From Mesorhabditis belari (Eukaryota; Nematoda; Chromadorea; Rhabditida; Rhabditidae): 64,000 nucleotides of DNA. A program made the translations under genes and the position numbers. The notes below the pieces were generated by a model. It was not told the DNA's origin, made no database searches, and saw only the letters and a list, made by a program, of their open reading frames with translations. How positions within the stretch are numbered: the first letter of the stretch is position 1; each line of letters begins with the position of its first letter. Of this stretch, positions 21,694 through 33,921 are shown piece by piece. The stretch is from the NCBI GenBank assembly GCA_958450365.1, contig CAUEEP010000724.1, positions 1,583,501-1,647,500 of the forward strand. Direction: 5' to 3'.

Positions 21694-24600
21694 ATGAAGG
21701 TCGGAATCTACATAGGATCGACCGAAGAAGATGAGGTTTTCTACAACGGGAAGTTGCACAGCGCCACTCGTGCCAACAACCTTCCCAAGCCTCCTCTCTC
21801 GGGGAACTGGGTGAAAATAACTGCTTCGGCTACGGACACTTGGTAAGTTTCTTGTTATAAAGGCTTTAGTTGTAGCTGTTTAAAATTATTTGTTTTAGAT
21901 ATGGGCAGCAAGTCACTTCTTACGTTTTAGGAATCAGCTTTAGGAAAAGTTTTAGGAAGCTGCTTGAGGAAAAGTATTAGGAAGCTTTTATATCCTAAAA
22001 TGTGAACTTCTGTCTGTATTCACGCTTTAGAAAACAAAAACTATTGCTAAAACGCAAAAAGTGACTCGTTGCTCATGTCTAACGCGGTTTAGCTTTCGAA
22101 CTTTTAACGATCATTCCTTTTTCACGTTAGTTTTATCAGCGGATAGCGTACCTTGTACAGATGACAAAATAAGCATTGATCTGGCTAATTTATATTATTT
22201 AGCGGGCTACTGGTGTTCACTATCACTGACATCATGAACGAAACAGATACCCTGCCGCTGGTCACGCGAAATTTAAAAGGACTTCTTAAAGTATCGTGTT
22301 TTTACTTATGTTTTTCATTCTCAGCTTTAGACGAAAGATTCAATAATCGTGCTTCCTTCATCAACCATTTGGTCGCGACACTTTGGTCAAGTCGGGGATA
22401 AGATGAAAGCTGCAGCAACCCTGCAAAAGGATCAATCTTATACAGCTTCTTTAACTTGGTTATTTTCTTTTTTAACTAGCTTTGCAAATCTAGTTGCGAC
22501 AAGAAAAGATTTTCGTTACTAAGCGTTGTGAATCATTATCGATTAAAGGCTTTTATTTTCAGGAACAAGGAGAAGAAGCTTTTTGAATTACTGAAGTCTT
22601 CTGATGCCCAGTTGGACGCGCAAAATGCTATCTTCAAAAAGGTATAATGATTGAATTTGGCTAGCAATCAATCTAGCAATGTAAGCTCTGAAGTATTTGG
22701 CAGCCTTTACGTTTATTTTGTACAGTGCGGATTGATGCTCTTTTTAATTATTCGATCATTTTCTAATCACGATGTTTAGTATGAAGCCGAAAACTTGGTG
22801 GGAGCTCGTGCAACAGTCTGCAGTATTCAACAGCCTGCGGTGACGCCAGTTGAGGTATCTATTTTGGCTCACTGACGTGTTGCGATACCACACGTTGCGG
22901 TAACTAAGCTCGTCTCCGCTCTCCGCAAAGTAACACTATTACTCCGTTCTCTTCTCGAACCTCCGCCCCTCCCCTCAAATTTCCTCGCATAAGCATTCTG
23001 TTGTTGACCGCCTATTTTGACGATGCCTATTATTTACTCTTTCAAGCCCACAGGAAATTCTTATCAGTTTTAGTCATGCAATCTATTTTGGTAAATGGTT
23101 AAACTAAATTCAAAATTTCCTTTTGGTTTGGGGACTAAAAAGTATAAGCCCGCTTTAGCAAAAGTTCTTATTAAGAATGAAACGCTAGTAAAATTTATTA
23201 TGTTATTTTTTTAGGTAAAAAACAAGGAGATTAACATCATGGTAGAGGAGGACGAATGGGTGACTGGAGTGGTTGTGAAGCATTCGGTCACGGGACGGGA
23301 TTTGGTTATGTACAACGAAAAGGTAATGGGTTTTATGTTCAACGCTTGGTTTAAAAGTGTTTCAGTATGGTGGAGTCATCGTCAAGTACCAGCAACACAC
23401 CGTGATTACCATCAATCAAGAAGCTATACGACCAACAGCGGGAATGCTAGCGAGATTTACGCTTAAGTATCTTGTTTGGGATTTTTAATGAAAGATAAAC
23501 GCTTTTCTAACCCTTAATGAGCCTAACAAGTTTCTTTAGGAAGGGCCGCTTTGAGTTTGAGCCAGAACCGCGAAAAGTCGAAATGTACCAGTACCAGGCT
23601 GAAAAAGTCGACTACTTGGCAAAAGACAAGCTACAGAAGGTTGTTGATCACCAAAACAGACGGACGAATCACAAAAACGCGTGCACATTATTGGTAATGG
23701 GTCCAAATTGTTTCGATTAACTATTTGTGTTCAGGTGGACGCGATGGCTCGTTATGACGGGGTACATTTTGTGGTCTACACGAAGGGACCACCAAAGGAG
23801 CGCTTGTTGACCGCAATCGATCCCCACAGATGTGTTCAAGTTGATTCAAATTGACTTGTTATCAAATTTATGCGTTCAGGAACCCGATCGTCGCACGGAG
23901 TACATCCTCCGATTGGCATGTTTCTATCGGGATGGGACTCTTATGTGGAAAGTGATCAGTATGCTTAAGATTCTGTCACGTGAGTGTTCATGCTGTCACT
24001 TATTCTATTAGGGTGATCTTCATAGCGAAAATGAGTGTGCCAATCCAATCGGGCAGTGCTTTTTCAATCGCAATTCTTATAGGATTAGTTTCCGTGTGCA
24101 TATTCAACGCTTCGGCTTGTCTCACCAACGCCTCCATATAATCAACAAGACACACAGCATCACGGTATTCTTCGCCGGGTCTGATGGCTACAAATCTTTT
24201 GGAGAAGGCCATTTTTAAGTAAAAAAATCAGCACCAAAATGTGCGATCAATCTAGATTTTACCGGCACATAGTTTTGCTCGATAGTCTTGAAGCCTCTCA
24301 CAGCTCTGGCGGCTTCACCTGTGAGAATTTCAAATAGACAACTCAACTTGAGTACATCGGGATAGTCTGGTGCACCGACTGTTTGCATGAATCACCGAAA
24401 GTCCCCGTCACGGATCCCCGTCAAAAGTTGGTACAGGGATTTTTGGCAAAACAAATGGTTGATTGAGTTGACCCTATTGATTTGTGAAATTTGAGCATTT
24501 TGTCATGGTGATTGCACAAGGAAAGAATGGCTTGTGATGGTGCTTGAACTCGATGTTGAGGTACCGACCGTATCGAACATTTGAGAAAACTGACGACGTA

Positions 24601-27017
24601 TTTATGGTAGAGATTGGGAAAATCGACGATGAACCAACAGTGGATGTTGTCATACCGTAGGACTGGTCCGAAATTGCCAAAAAGGGAGTAATTAGCAGGA
24701 ATTAATGAAATCAAACACCCGGAACGAAGATCCGTCGGCGCACACCAAAATTGTATTGACTTGTTTATGGATGTTATTTGAATCAATACGGTGGTTGATT
24801 CAGTGGTTTATTGCAGACTACGTAATCAATGAATCACATCTTAGATCAAATATGAGAGAATCTAGAGAAAACGAGATACAAAATATAAAATTATTTTGAA
24901 GTCTCAATTCTAATCACTAAAGCTTTTAGAAATAGAAAACCACATATTTCTGCACAAAGTACGTTTTGTTATTTGGAATCAAAATCCGGTAATTATTGCG
25001 GTCTTGTCAAGATCGCTGGAGAAGCAGTGTAATACTTTTGACGGTTTGGCGGCCGCTTTTGATTTTCCTGATCTAATGCTACCGACCATTTTCCCGCCCT
25101 CAAACTAACACAACAACATTTAAAATTTAGAAAACGCGGCTTTATTGGAACGAGTAATTGAATTTGTCGCTGAGGTTCGCGAAGAACCCGCTAAAAGGTT
25201 CGATCACTGTTGATTGATCAGATTCAATGTGATTTTAGCGGCCAAATGGAAGCAAGAGCCAATCTCCGATCATCACTTCAAGAAATTGGATTGAATGCTC
25301 CAATGGCTCTGTCGCAACGTTTTGCGTAAGTTTTTGAGAATCTTTTTTGGTTTAACTAAAAGTCAAAATGTTTATTTATATATTTAGTGGACCAAACATC
25401 GAAATCCAACGACCCACACAAGCCACAAAAGTGACCGAGGAAAGGAGAAGCTTATCTAATGAGCAACGGTCTGTTTTTTTATACATTCAGCGCAACTAAT
25501 CGTTTTTATCTACTGCACCTTAATAGTTTGTGGGCAAAGCAATATTAAGCGTTTCTAACATAACATAGTTGTACGGCTCTTCATTGCCATTGGCAAAACG
25601 GCAATTACGTCCGAATATAATCACAATTACGCCAGCATACGAGAGCCTGTTTATAAGTAACGTTTTTCCAAATGGCTAAATTGTTGTTTTTTCGTATAAT
25701 ATTGATTTATTTAGTCGACCCGTGATCTTATCATCGCATCTCATCAGCTCCACTCCAAATGAAAATTCTCCGGGCTATGTGAAGGCCCGCGGCTCTGGAG
25801 AATCCTCTTCCATATCATTGGACGGCGATGAGTTCGTTTTATAAATTTCAATATTTTAAAAATTTGTATAGAATCTAAACTCTAAAAATTGTTTTTAAGA
25901 GCTAACACAGAAATTAATTTTTTACGAAATTGATTTGGAAATTTTAGGGGCGTTGAAATTCTCAAGCCGGCCTATGTAAGCGAGAAATGGAAGCATCATA
26001 AAAGTGAGGAAGGATGGGTTGGTTGCTTTTGTTAATCTAATTACTTGAGCAAATTAATAAATTGTTTTAGCATTATGGCTGGTGCTACATCTTCTACGAT
26101 CGAGACAATAAGCAAGAGCAACTAAAAGTGGTTTCAACGTCTAATCAGCGCTTCATGGCCAGCTATTCTATCCGCGAGAAGTTTGTTCTTTGAGGTTTTC
26201 TTTATCTAAAATTTTTAGGAACAAGGTGATGGGGCATTGGATCGAGTTTAAAGAAAGGGATCGATTCGCCGAGCAAATGACGGTGTTGGAAAGAAAAGAT
26301 TTCCCAAAATGCCGACTTATGCTGAAACGTACAGAGGTGAGTGGTATAAGCGCTAAAGACGTAGTACTTTTTATCAAGCTTAACTTTTCATTTTCCAGAT
26401 AGAGTTAGAGCTCACCTATAGAGATAGAGGCGACGGAAAAAAGCATCTGTTCAAAAATGATCTGGTAGGTTGTTTGTTTCGTTTTGCTACTTCTTTATTT
26501 CGTTTAGATTGGTGATGTAATTCTTCCGGATTTCGGAGGGAAGTACACGGACGGCGCGACTTATTTGCTTTGGTTTCTAGTCGATGCCAAAATGTATCCC
26601 GCGCGAAGCGAGTTCCCTCGCATCAAAAATGTGGTACATTTTTAAATGATGACTACAGCTCTAATAAATTACTTGCACTGAAAGTTCTTTTAGATGACCG
26701 ACTGCCAGTGGGGAACGGGCGAATATTCTGATTCGGAAGACACGAGCGAATATTCCGATTCGGAAGACACGAGCGATGAGATAGTCGAGGAAGAAAGCGA
26801 GGTGCGTCTACCGGTCATTCTTGACGACAATGGCGCCACAGTGAAGGAGTGCCGTCCAACGATCCCGATCAGTGAAGGGAAACCGATGGTCCTTCCTAAT
26901 TCGACTCGAAATCCACTTCTTCATCCACCACCACTCGCATACCGTGAGCTCGTCTCGCGGATCATGCGCATTCCTGAGGCGATAGACATCATCGAGAGAA
27001 TGGCGACCGCTCGATGA
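21694..27017 (+). CDS. Unrecognised 721-aa protein
   Basis: I do not recognise the family. Phase-consistent exons: 21694-21842, 22203-22290, 22331-22371, 22563-22641, 22780-22854, 23215-23322, 23366-23466, 23540-23693, 23735-23839, 23880-23979, 25131-25197, 25239-25325, 25388-25468, 25715-25831, 25948-26017, 26071-26180, 26219-26336, 26399-26464, 26508-26633, 26694-27017. No signal peptide or membrane span is evident. The N-terminal half includes GVVVKHSVTGRDLVMYNEK. The middle (about residues 390-470) is Ser/Thr-rich and looks disordered. A folded-looking part follows (HYGWCYIFYDRDNKQ through WFLVDAKMYPARSEF). The tail has a tandem EYSDSEDTS duplication before an acidic stretch. A CTTCAG acceptor lies 24 nt before the chosen ATG, but the frame is open upstream, so an earlier start is possible. 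An AATAAA signal lies at 27285. Confidence 0.8.
24000..24790 (-). pseudogene. BEL/Pao retrotransposon gag remnant
   Basis: The minus strand carries gag-like pieces typical of the DUF1759 region of BEL/Pao elements. They include LSCLFEILTGEAARAVRGF with NYVPVKSRLIAHFG (about 24220-24370), then LVDYMEALVRQAEALNMHT and IEKALPDWI (24000-24212), and upstream fragments at 24421-24786. Frames are broken and no LTRs, protease or reverse transcriptase were seen. It sits in intron 10 of the 721-aa gene, antisense to it. Confidence 0.7.
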
Positions 27018-27637
27018 ACAAGTTATATTCTTGCTGAATTGTGCACTTGAAAATATTTTTCGTGTTTCTTAACACTATAAATCTAGTTATGTACTGTGAT
27101 TGGTCCCCAATCCACTTGTTTTTTTGGTGTTGTAGTACCGGTTGCTTTCTTTGCTTACTGTATATAATTGTCTGTATTACTGTATATAATTTCTTGAGGT
27201 GCTGCCAATTTTATCAAATCAAAAATGTTAAAAACAGAAAAAAATGCAACGATTTTTTATTCGCTCAATTACGTGTGAGAAGTGAATAAATAATTCGTCG
27301 CAAATTTGTGAGCAATATTACAAATGAAGGAGCAAAGACACTAATTTTAAACTACTAACTTTGAAACAATTTTAAGAATTATACGCCGAAAGAATCTGTT
27401 TGGAAAAAAAAGCGCTCAAAGGAGATGTAATGGATTTCGGTTCGGTATTTAGCGTAGACTACTAGATAAATAAAACGAAAGACATTTGGGTTAAATGTTT
27501 GTAAGTTTTTAAAGTTACCAAGCATTTTTCAAGTTTTCGGCTTTTATCCACTTTACTAAATTAATAGCACCTAAAAATCTTTATTCCGTAAGATAAAATT
27601 AATCCCTTTTTCATTCCAAGTAGTCATGTAGTTGCGG
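27018..27637. other. Convergent 3' spacer
   Basis: AT-rich spacer between the stop codons of the 721-aa gene and the PDZ-like gene. It has an AATAAA at 27285 (plus) and TTTATT near 27578 (AATAAA on minus). No exon was seen. Confidence 0.6.
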
Positions 27638-30614
27638 CTAGAAGAGGTCGAAAAACGTGAGAATCGCCGAACGTTTGCCTTTGACCTTCTTTTCCACCTA
27701 AATAAAGTGATAGATGAAATAAAATAAAATGCATACGTGTGTAAGATTTAAAAGTTTAAGCGTCTATAAATACGGTAGACCAAAAACCTTTTTCAATTTT
27801 CTTCCCTCGGGTACATCGGTTCCAATGTCGTATTCGGTGTTCTTTGTCCAGCGAATCACGCCCATTCGATCACTTCTCGGCTGTCGGTCTACTAAAAGAT
27901 ACAAAATTAATAGGTTACTTGAAAACTTATGAAACCTTAGAGCGTAAAAAGTTCAAACTTTTGAATGCCTTTAAAACTTACATTCTTTGACTCGTGATCT
28001 CGAGGCTTTCAACCGAGAGCGCCCTCCTGATGCTGAGAAGGAACAATTTCAAGTTTCACAAAGGTGTCTTACAAATAATCTTTGGCCCAAGTGGCTTGTT
28101 GGTCATCGCATTCTTTCTAAACGTGAAATGGAACTTTCGATAGAACAAAATGCAATACAAACCCGCTGTTATTTTCATTGGAACGACTACGACGCGCCGG
28201 CCTAAAGAAACAGTTGTAATTAGAGAGATTAGAGATGTAAACAGAAGGTGACAGATGACATTAATCGAAGAGCAAGCAATAACCGAGAAAAAAATCTACC
28301 TGCCCACTGCCTCGGTAGATCGAATGCGAGGCAGAACGGGTCCTGCCATGGTCGAAGTAGCCGAAGGCGTTGGCGTCAGTGGGCGGACTTGCAGGATCGA
28401 TTTGGGTTTCTTGTTCCGCAACTCCTAAAACAAAGATCTACTATATAAAAGAGCAGTGTCTGCCCGTCCGTCCGTCTGTACGGGCTTTTTTTTGTAAAAT
28501 GTAAAATTCTTTTCTTTTGTAAAATGTGGGGGAACTTTTTGATCACCCCGTAAATATAGTTGTGCTATTTAAAATAAAAAATTTTAAAAGCCAAGATTGA
28601 TTGGCAGTAAGGGAGTCGAGCCCGGGTCGCGTGGGCCGTAGACAAGCGCGCTCCCGACTGCGCCACAGCGACAAAAGCTATGTGTCAGCCCCAAAACATC
28701 CAGCCAAAAACATTTCGACTGGTATTAGAAAAATCAAGGCATTTTGTAAGAAATTAAGTAGAAATAAAGTAATCTACATTTTTGTGATGTTTTGCTGCGG
28801 CGGCTCCAATTAAAACGGCATCGGGAGCCATGTGCATTTGCTCAAACATAATGGGGAACTAAAAGCAATACATAGATATTGGTATACCCAATTCGAAACC
28901 AACCAAAGACGCAATAAGTGCATTGATGGTGTCGAGCGCATCCGGGGAACACGGTCTCTCAACCACCGTCGTGAATGAACCATGACTAAAATTAAACATA
29001 TTACCTTCTTCGAAACAGAACCAACTCTTTATATCGAGCCCAATATTGATAGATGAAGTCCTGATTGTTGAAGGGAACGGGATTTCCGTTTAAATCCAAC
29101 AACGCATCACCGACGGCCAACCACTTCGACGCGTAGCTGTCGTTTTGAATCTAAATTTGAAAATTTGCGGCCAAACAACGTGGAAAAGAGCTCACCTTGC
29201 CTAAAATGACCTTGTTGTTGATCACACGGCCCAACATACCCATATTCGGACCTTTCACTGTTTCGCTTTGGCGATGCACTAAAATTGCAATCAGTAAGAG
29301 GGTTAAAATCAAACTTTCAACCGGTAAGAAGAGCATATGTGAATCCAAATGAGGGATTAAGTCGAAGAGCCTCCATTCGAGCTGCGGGCACTGGCGAGAA
29401 GCCATGACGCCGAAAAACTGTCACACTCACCTGAAAAAAAGCATATTATCAGTGCTACATTCCAAAAATACACCTTTCCATCTTGATGTAATATCTTCAA
29501 CATCTCTACGACCGCCAATCCCTTCTTGTCATTCAGTGCGACTATCTAAACAAATTCAATGAACTAGTAAAATCTTCGCTCAATTAACCCGATCCCCGAC
29601 GATTAACTTTGAAATGGCAAAATTAGCGTCTCCGTTCAAGAACAAAATCTAAACCAACAAATAAAATAAAACCGACAAACAGTACTTCACCTCTTTATAG
29701 TTCCCGATTTCCAAGTAGTCGCCAAGTTCACCCTGAAACAAAGGAAAATGTAAAAATAAAGTTAAGCAAGTAGATAAACACAGGTACTAATAAACTTCGT
29801 GGGGGGGGCATTGGCCCAACTTGATCAGGTCCTATTCTAGGCGTGTTTTTTCTAGTCTTGTTTTGCATTTTCTGGGGTAATCAAATACGCTTAATCGATT
29901 GACGATATTTTTAGAATATTTTGAACCAGTTACCACTTTGTATTTTGTCCCTCTCTTCATTTTCAAGCTTAGCAACACTGCCATGGAAAAACTCGAGCTA
30001 GCTTATCAAAATATCAATAAAAATTGTTCAAAACTTTCTAAAAATAGTATCAATAGATTCATCATGTTTGATTACCCGAGAAAAAGTCAAATAACTTTGG
30101 TAAAACAGTCAAAAGATACAATCTGACCAAGTCGATTTTATCAGTACCTAAACTTAAGTTTGCCTAGATAGAGTTCTAAAATAACGTAAAAGTTTACCTA
30201 CCTGATCCCAGTTTGGCACTATCATTTCGACATTCACGTTCTCGTGTGGCACATCGGGGAACATGCGAGCAGTGAATTCGGCGGGTACCTGCAAGATGTA
30301 ACGTCAACTCAGCACAAACACTGAACAAGTTGACACACAGTCGAAATATACGTTTGATTTTTGCACAAAGCAAATGTAAGGTCCATAAGAATGTTGAAGT
30401 ACCCAAGAAAACCAACCACATGAGGTTTCTCGGCGTTGCCGTTTGATGACACACGAGTAGCTGGCAACAATCCGTTTTTTCCCGATCCATCGCTACTAAA
30501 CAAAAAGATTGAGTGAGCATCGGTAACGTTTAAAACTTGTTGACAACAACATTGTAAAGTTTTCAAAATGCAAACATACCAAACAGACTTTGAAGATTTG
30601 CGAACAAGGTTCAT
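27638..30614 (-). CDS. Nematode PDZ-domain protein, 419 aa
   Basis: Sixteen phase-consistent exons on the minus strand: 30580-30614, 30417-30495, 30202-30288, 29691-29732, 29589-29648, 29474-29545, 29322-29430, 29196-29278, 29005-29150, 28904-28985, 28778-28858, 28308-28437, 28163-28201, 27982-28032, 27788-27891, 27638-27697. Two PDZ-like modules are visible: GDYLEIGNYKEILFLNG through SKLIVGDRIVALN (about residues 70-130), and NMGMLGRVINNKVILGK through WLAVGDALLDLNGNPV (about 172-225). Both have the L/V-GD-x-I/L-x-x-x-N signature of the PDZ beta-strand pair. The C-terminal 90 residues are basic and Ser/Arg-rich, ending in a Lys-rich stretch. PDZ domains bind C-terminal peptides; the ligand is unknown. 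Its ATG lies 267 bp after the DMAP1 stop on the same strand. The 28437 acceptor (TAGTAG) and the 28308 donor were chosen to keep phase and are the least certain. Confidence 0.8.
28599..28675 (-). pseudogene. tRNA-like module in PDZ-gene intron
   Basis: The minus strand has A-box-like TGTGGCGCAGTCGGGAG and B-box CGGGCTCGACTCCC. The preceding flank (GACACATAGCTTTTG on that strand) resembles those of the modules at 12960 and 17605. The acceptor does not pair fully. Confidence 0.45.
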
Positions 30615-30881
30615 GATGAAAAAGTGATTGAAATTTAAAAATGAAGAAGTAGAATTGAATGAAATTGTGCTTCATTTGGTGTGGTTATATTCGGCGTTTA
30701 ATACAATATTTAATGTAAATTTAACCTCTCATGCAAATTTGGATCCCCTGCCAGTAAATTAACTTGCACCCACACTTCCCTCGCTTTCACAACCGGTTTC
30801 AAATGTTTATTTTAGCATAAAAAATTCAACAAAAACATCAAAATATTACAAAACCTTTAAAAAATTATTATAAAGCATAGA

Positions 30882-33800
30882 TCACAGGACTGATTTACGC
30901 GTTCGCTTGAGATCGGGCGTTGAACTTGACGGGGTAATCGTTCCTGGCGGCGGTGGAGCTTTTCGTTTTCGCGGCTGAAACAATAAACTAAAAATTTAAA
31001 AAAGGAAATTACTCTTACATTATTGAGAGCATCCGTTTTGCTGAGCAATTCGAGATAACTTGAGATACGACGGCTGCTCGTGGGCGCCCCTGGACCCTCC
31101 AAGAAAGCCGATGAAAGGCCACCTTCCGGAAGAATTGACACACGCATACGGGGCTCGATTTCGAATGGCTAAAATGAAATTGTATTTTGCAGCATTTAGA
31201 AAAAATATACGTCAATCAATTCGTTTTGAATTTTATTTTTATAGTTCAACTAGCTGTTATTGTAAAAACGTACCTGTCCGCCTTGTTGCTGATATCTTGT
31301 ACGAAGGCTTTCCAAATCGAATTCAGCCGTTTGTAGAGTCGCTTTGAGTTCCTAAGCCAAAAATAAAAATGGAAAAAAATCACCGAACAAACCTGCAAAA
31401 GCACAATATCGGATCGGAAATCATTATACGCTGTCACAATATCTTCGGCGCCCATTGGATTCATTTCTAAAACAAAGAAAATTCTTATCAGAATAAAAAA
31501 TACACATACCCAATTTCATCTTGTCAATCACCGTTTCGATATTCTTCAACTTTTTCAGCCCGATATTAGTTGGCAATTTCATCTCCTGGCTTCGAAGATG
31601 AGCACCAGAACCCCGGAATTCACTGAAGCGAAGCTGTGTGACGGAAACTTCCTGAAATTAATTTTTGTTTAAAAATTAGAAAGATCACACTGACCGGATT
31701 AAAGCTAGATGACATGGAGGCGCTCGATGATAAACCAAGCTTTTGACGAATTTGTCCTTTCTTGAGGGAAGTTGATGCAGCACTTCTACAAAAGTTCCCC
31801 AGGAAGTGCAATTGAAATTCTAAAAACGAACCCTGAGGGGCTTGCAGGAGACATATCCGTCATGCTGATCAACTTTTGTAAATCCTGAGCCTTGCGTTCT
31901 CGTTCTCTTTTTCGTACTTCAATTCGTTCGAGCTCAGCAATCAGTTGTTCCTCTTCTTCCCACTAAAATTTCGAAACTTTAAAGTACTACCAGATTAATA
32001 ATAACCTCTTCTGGTGTCCGATCCCATAACTTTGTCAATTGTTCTTTTCTTTTCCGTTCGTGTTCGGCATCGTAACCCATTGGCTCATAAGCTGATTCTC
32101 GTTGCTGCAAAAGTGTTCAACTTTTTTAAAGCTCTAAAACCAACCATAGACAATTCAAAAACGACAGCATAATAGCGTTCTTTCAAATCCTCCATCGATC
32201 TTCTTTGCCCAAATTTTGTTTGATCGTAACGGTCGTATACAATGGGCCATCTAATTTTAAAAAGTGCATGATTGTAAAAGAAATCCCTACCTCAAATCAA
32301 ATTGTTGGCAAACTTCGAACAAGTAACGGGTTTCTTCTTTTGTCCAATCGGCCATCCGCAAATGCTCCTCATATTCATCATCGTTAAAAGATGGGACTTC
32401 AAATTTCTTAAAACCAGACATTATAAGTCAGTAAAATAACCAAACAAACCTTATTAAACTTGGCGAAAACGTATGGTTGTGAAGGATTTATCCGATCTTC
32501 TCTCATCCAATGGGAAAGCTTCAATCCATCTTCACGTGCTTGATTGTCGAATGGAGTCCAGAGCCATCGTCTAGCCGGCCGTTTTCCCATCTAAAAATTA
32601 TACAATTTTGTCAAGTTTCAACTCGTTATGCCTCGAGAGTAAGCGATTGACTTTATGCATTTGCAATTTTAAAATGTTCTAACCTAAAGCAATGAACACA
32701 AAGCTCTGCCAATGTTTAGCCGATTTCCGATGATTATTATCATAATATCTACCTGTAACTTGGCCAATCGAACGCCATCTTTTGTGCGTGACGATATGAT
32801 TGCATCCAATTTAAGTTTTCCTGCGTTGGTAGCCGTCAGAAGATTGTAGAGCTCTCTTTGCATTCCTTCTGGACGTGGTAGTTGAAATTCGGATCTTCGC
32901 TGCTAAAGTAAAACAAATTACAAGAGTTTTTCGATTTGTGCTTTGTCTTAATCAAATTTCAATTTCTAATCTTAGAAATTCATGTATTAGGTTGGCAAAC
33001 AAGTCTTTTGGCGATTAAAGAAATAAAAGGCCTTTAGACTTGAAATACAGTAAGCATAATGATAAAAATTCACTTGAAATTTGAAAAAATACATGATGTT
33101 TTGATAAATTTCGAGTCAAAAGAACGTGAACTCGGAAAGCGTCAAATTTGACTCGTTACTGAAGCTCAAACACTTCTTCCATCAAAGCTTGTCAAAATAA
33201 AAAGTTGCACCGCTGTTTTTAGTTTAGGATATTGATCTCTAATTTTAACCATACAAACGTTTGGTAGTTGCCTTGGTTTGGGGTGGAAAAAATTTGGGTG
33301 GAGCGCAAGACTTTCTTGCCAACCTAATAGATAGCACACAGAATTATCATCAAATTTGAAAATTGCCTGGCTCTTTAAATTTTGTTAAAATTTAGCGTAG
33401 AAAAAGAAAATACATAACTAGCAATAGGTGCTATAGTAGTTGGGGGAAGCAGTTTGTAAACATCGGTTTTCTCGAACTTTCCACTAGTTTTAAAAACTTT
33501 TTATGGAGTAATTAATTGCACTGAATCCATTCAAGGATTTATAAACAATTCTGAACAACTCTTATGCCAGTTTGAACAGCAATTTCAAGCCTTCAAGAGC
33601 GGCTCTATTTCAACTGGGTTTAGAGGTGCGGAACCGAATTAAGAGGCTTAAAACCTAGGTAACTGCTTAAAATAGCTAGAAAACAGTTACTAAAGCTTAA
33701 ATACATACCAAATTAAGAATCTACGCCATTAAAAACCCTAGAAGCAATAATTAGTGCCCTCTGGGTCAATAGAGATGAATGTACACTGCCGCCCCCCACT

Positions 33801-33921
33801 TACTAAAGCACCTAGCAATATTTGAGCTTTAAATGTTTAAAAAACTAACTTTTGTGGCATCTCCTTTCTTCTCGCGTTGTTCACCACCGTCCGATTTGAT
33901 GATTGACTTGGCATCAATCAT
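30882..33921 (-). CDS. DMAP1: DMAP1/EKL-4-like chromatin protein
   Basis: DMAP1 (yeast Swc4/Eaf2) is a SANT-domain subunit shared by NuA4/TIP60 acetyltransferase and SWR1/SRCAP remodelling complexes. Exons: 33850-33921, 32753-32902, 32450-32590, 32291-32406, 32145-32250, 32006-32104, 31832-31962, 31695-31785, 31510-31651, 31393-31466, 31274-31351, 31019-31168, 30882-30974. They give 480 aa against about 467 in human. Landmarks are LPRPEGMQRELYNLL, ARRWLWTPFDNQAREDGLKL, the SANT-like DWTKEETRYLFEVCQQFDLR, IVYDRYDQTKFGQRRSMEDL with KERYY, EQLTKLWDRTPEE with a coiled, Glu/Arg-rich helix, and YNDFRSDIVLLQ. The tail is basic (PRKRKAPPPPG). TTTTAG lies 11 nt before the ATG. A likely AATAAA on this strand is at 30806-30811. 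Probably the first gene of an operon with the PDZ gene. Confidence 0.95.
32987..33327. mobile_element. Mariner-type MITE (TTAGGTTGGCAA ends)
   Basis: A 341-bp element with terminal inverted repeats TTAGGTTGGCAA...TTGCCAACCTAA, flanked by TA (32985-32986 and 33328-33329). The termini are those of classic mariner transposons. There is no transposase frame, so it is non-autonomous. It lies in DMAP1 intron 1. Confidence 0.9.
33426..33811. mobile_element. TIR element (GTGCTATAGTAGTTGGGGG), 8-bp TSD
   Basis: About 386 bp bounded by AGGTGCTATAGTAGTTGGGG and, on the opposite strand, GTGCTTTAGTAAGTGGGGGG. The direct repeat CTAGCAAT flanks it (33418-33425 and 33812-33819). An 8-bp duplication fits hAT-like transposition. 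No coding. A second, end-truncated copy is at 47652-48005. DMAP1 intron 1. Confidence 0.8.

Noticed and set aside
27868..27872. Earlier stop for the PDZ gene
   Set aside because: One splice combination gives a stop here, but the donor at 28308 keeps an open frame through two more exons and ends cleanly at 27638.
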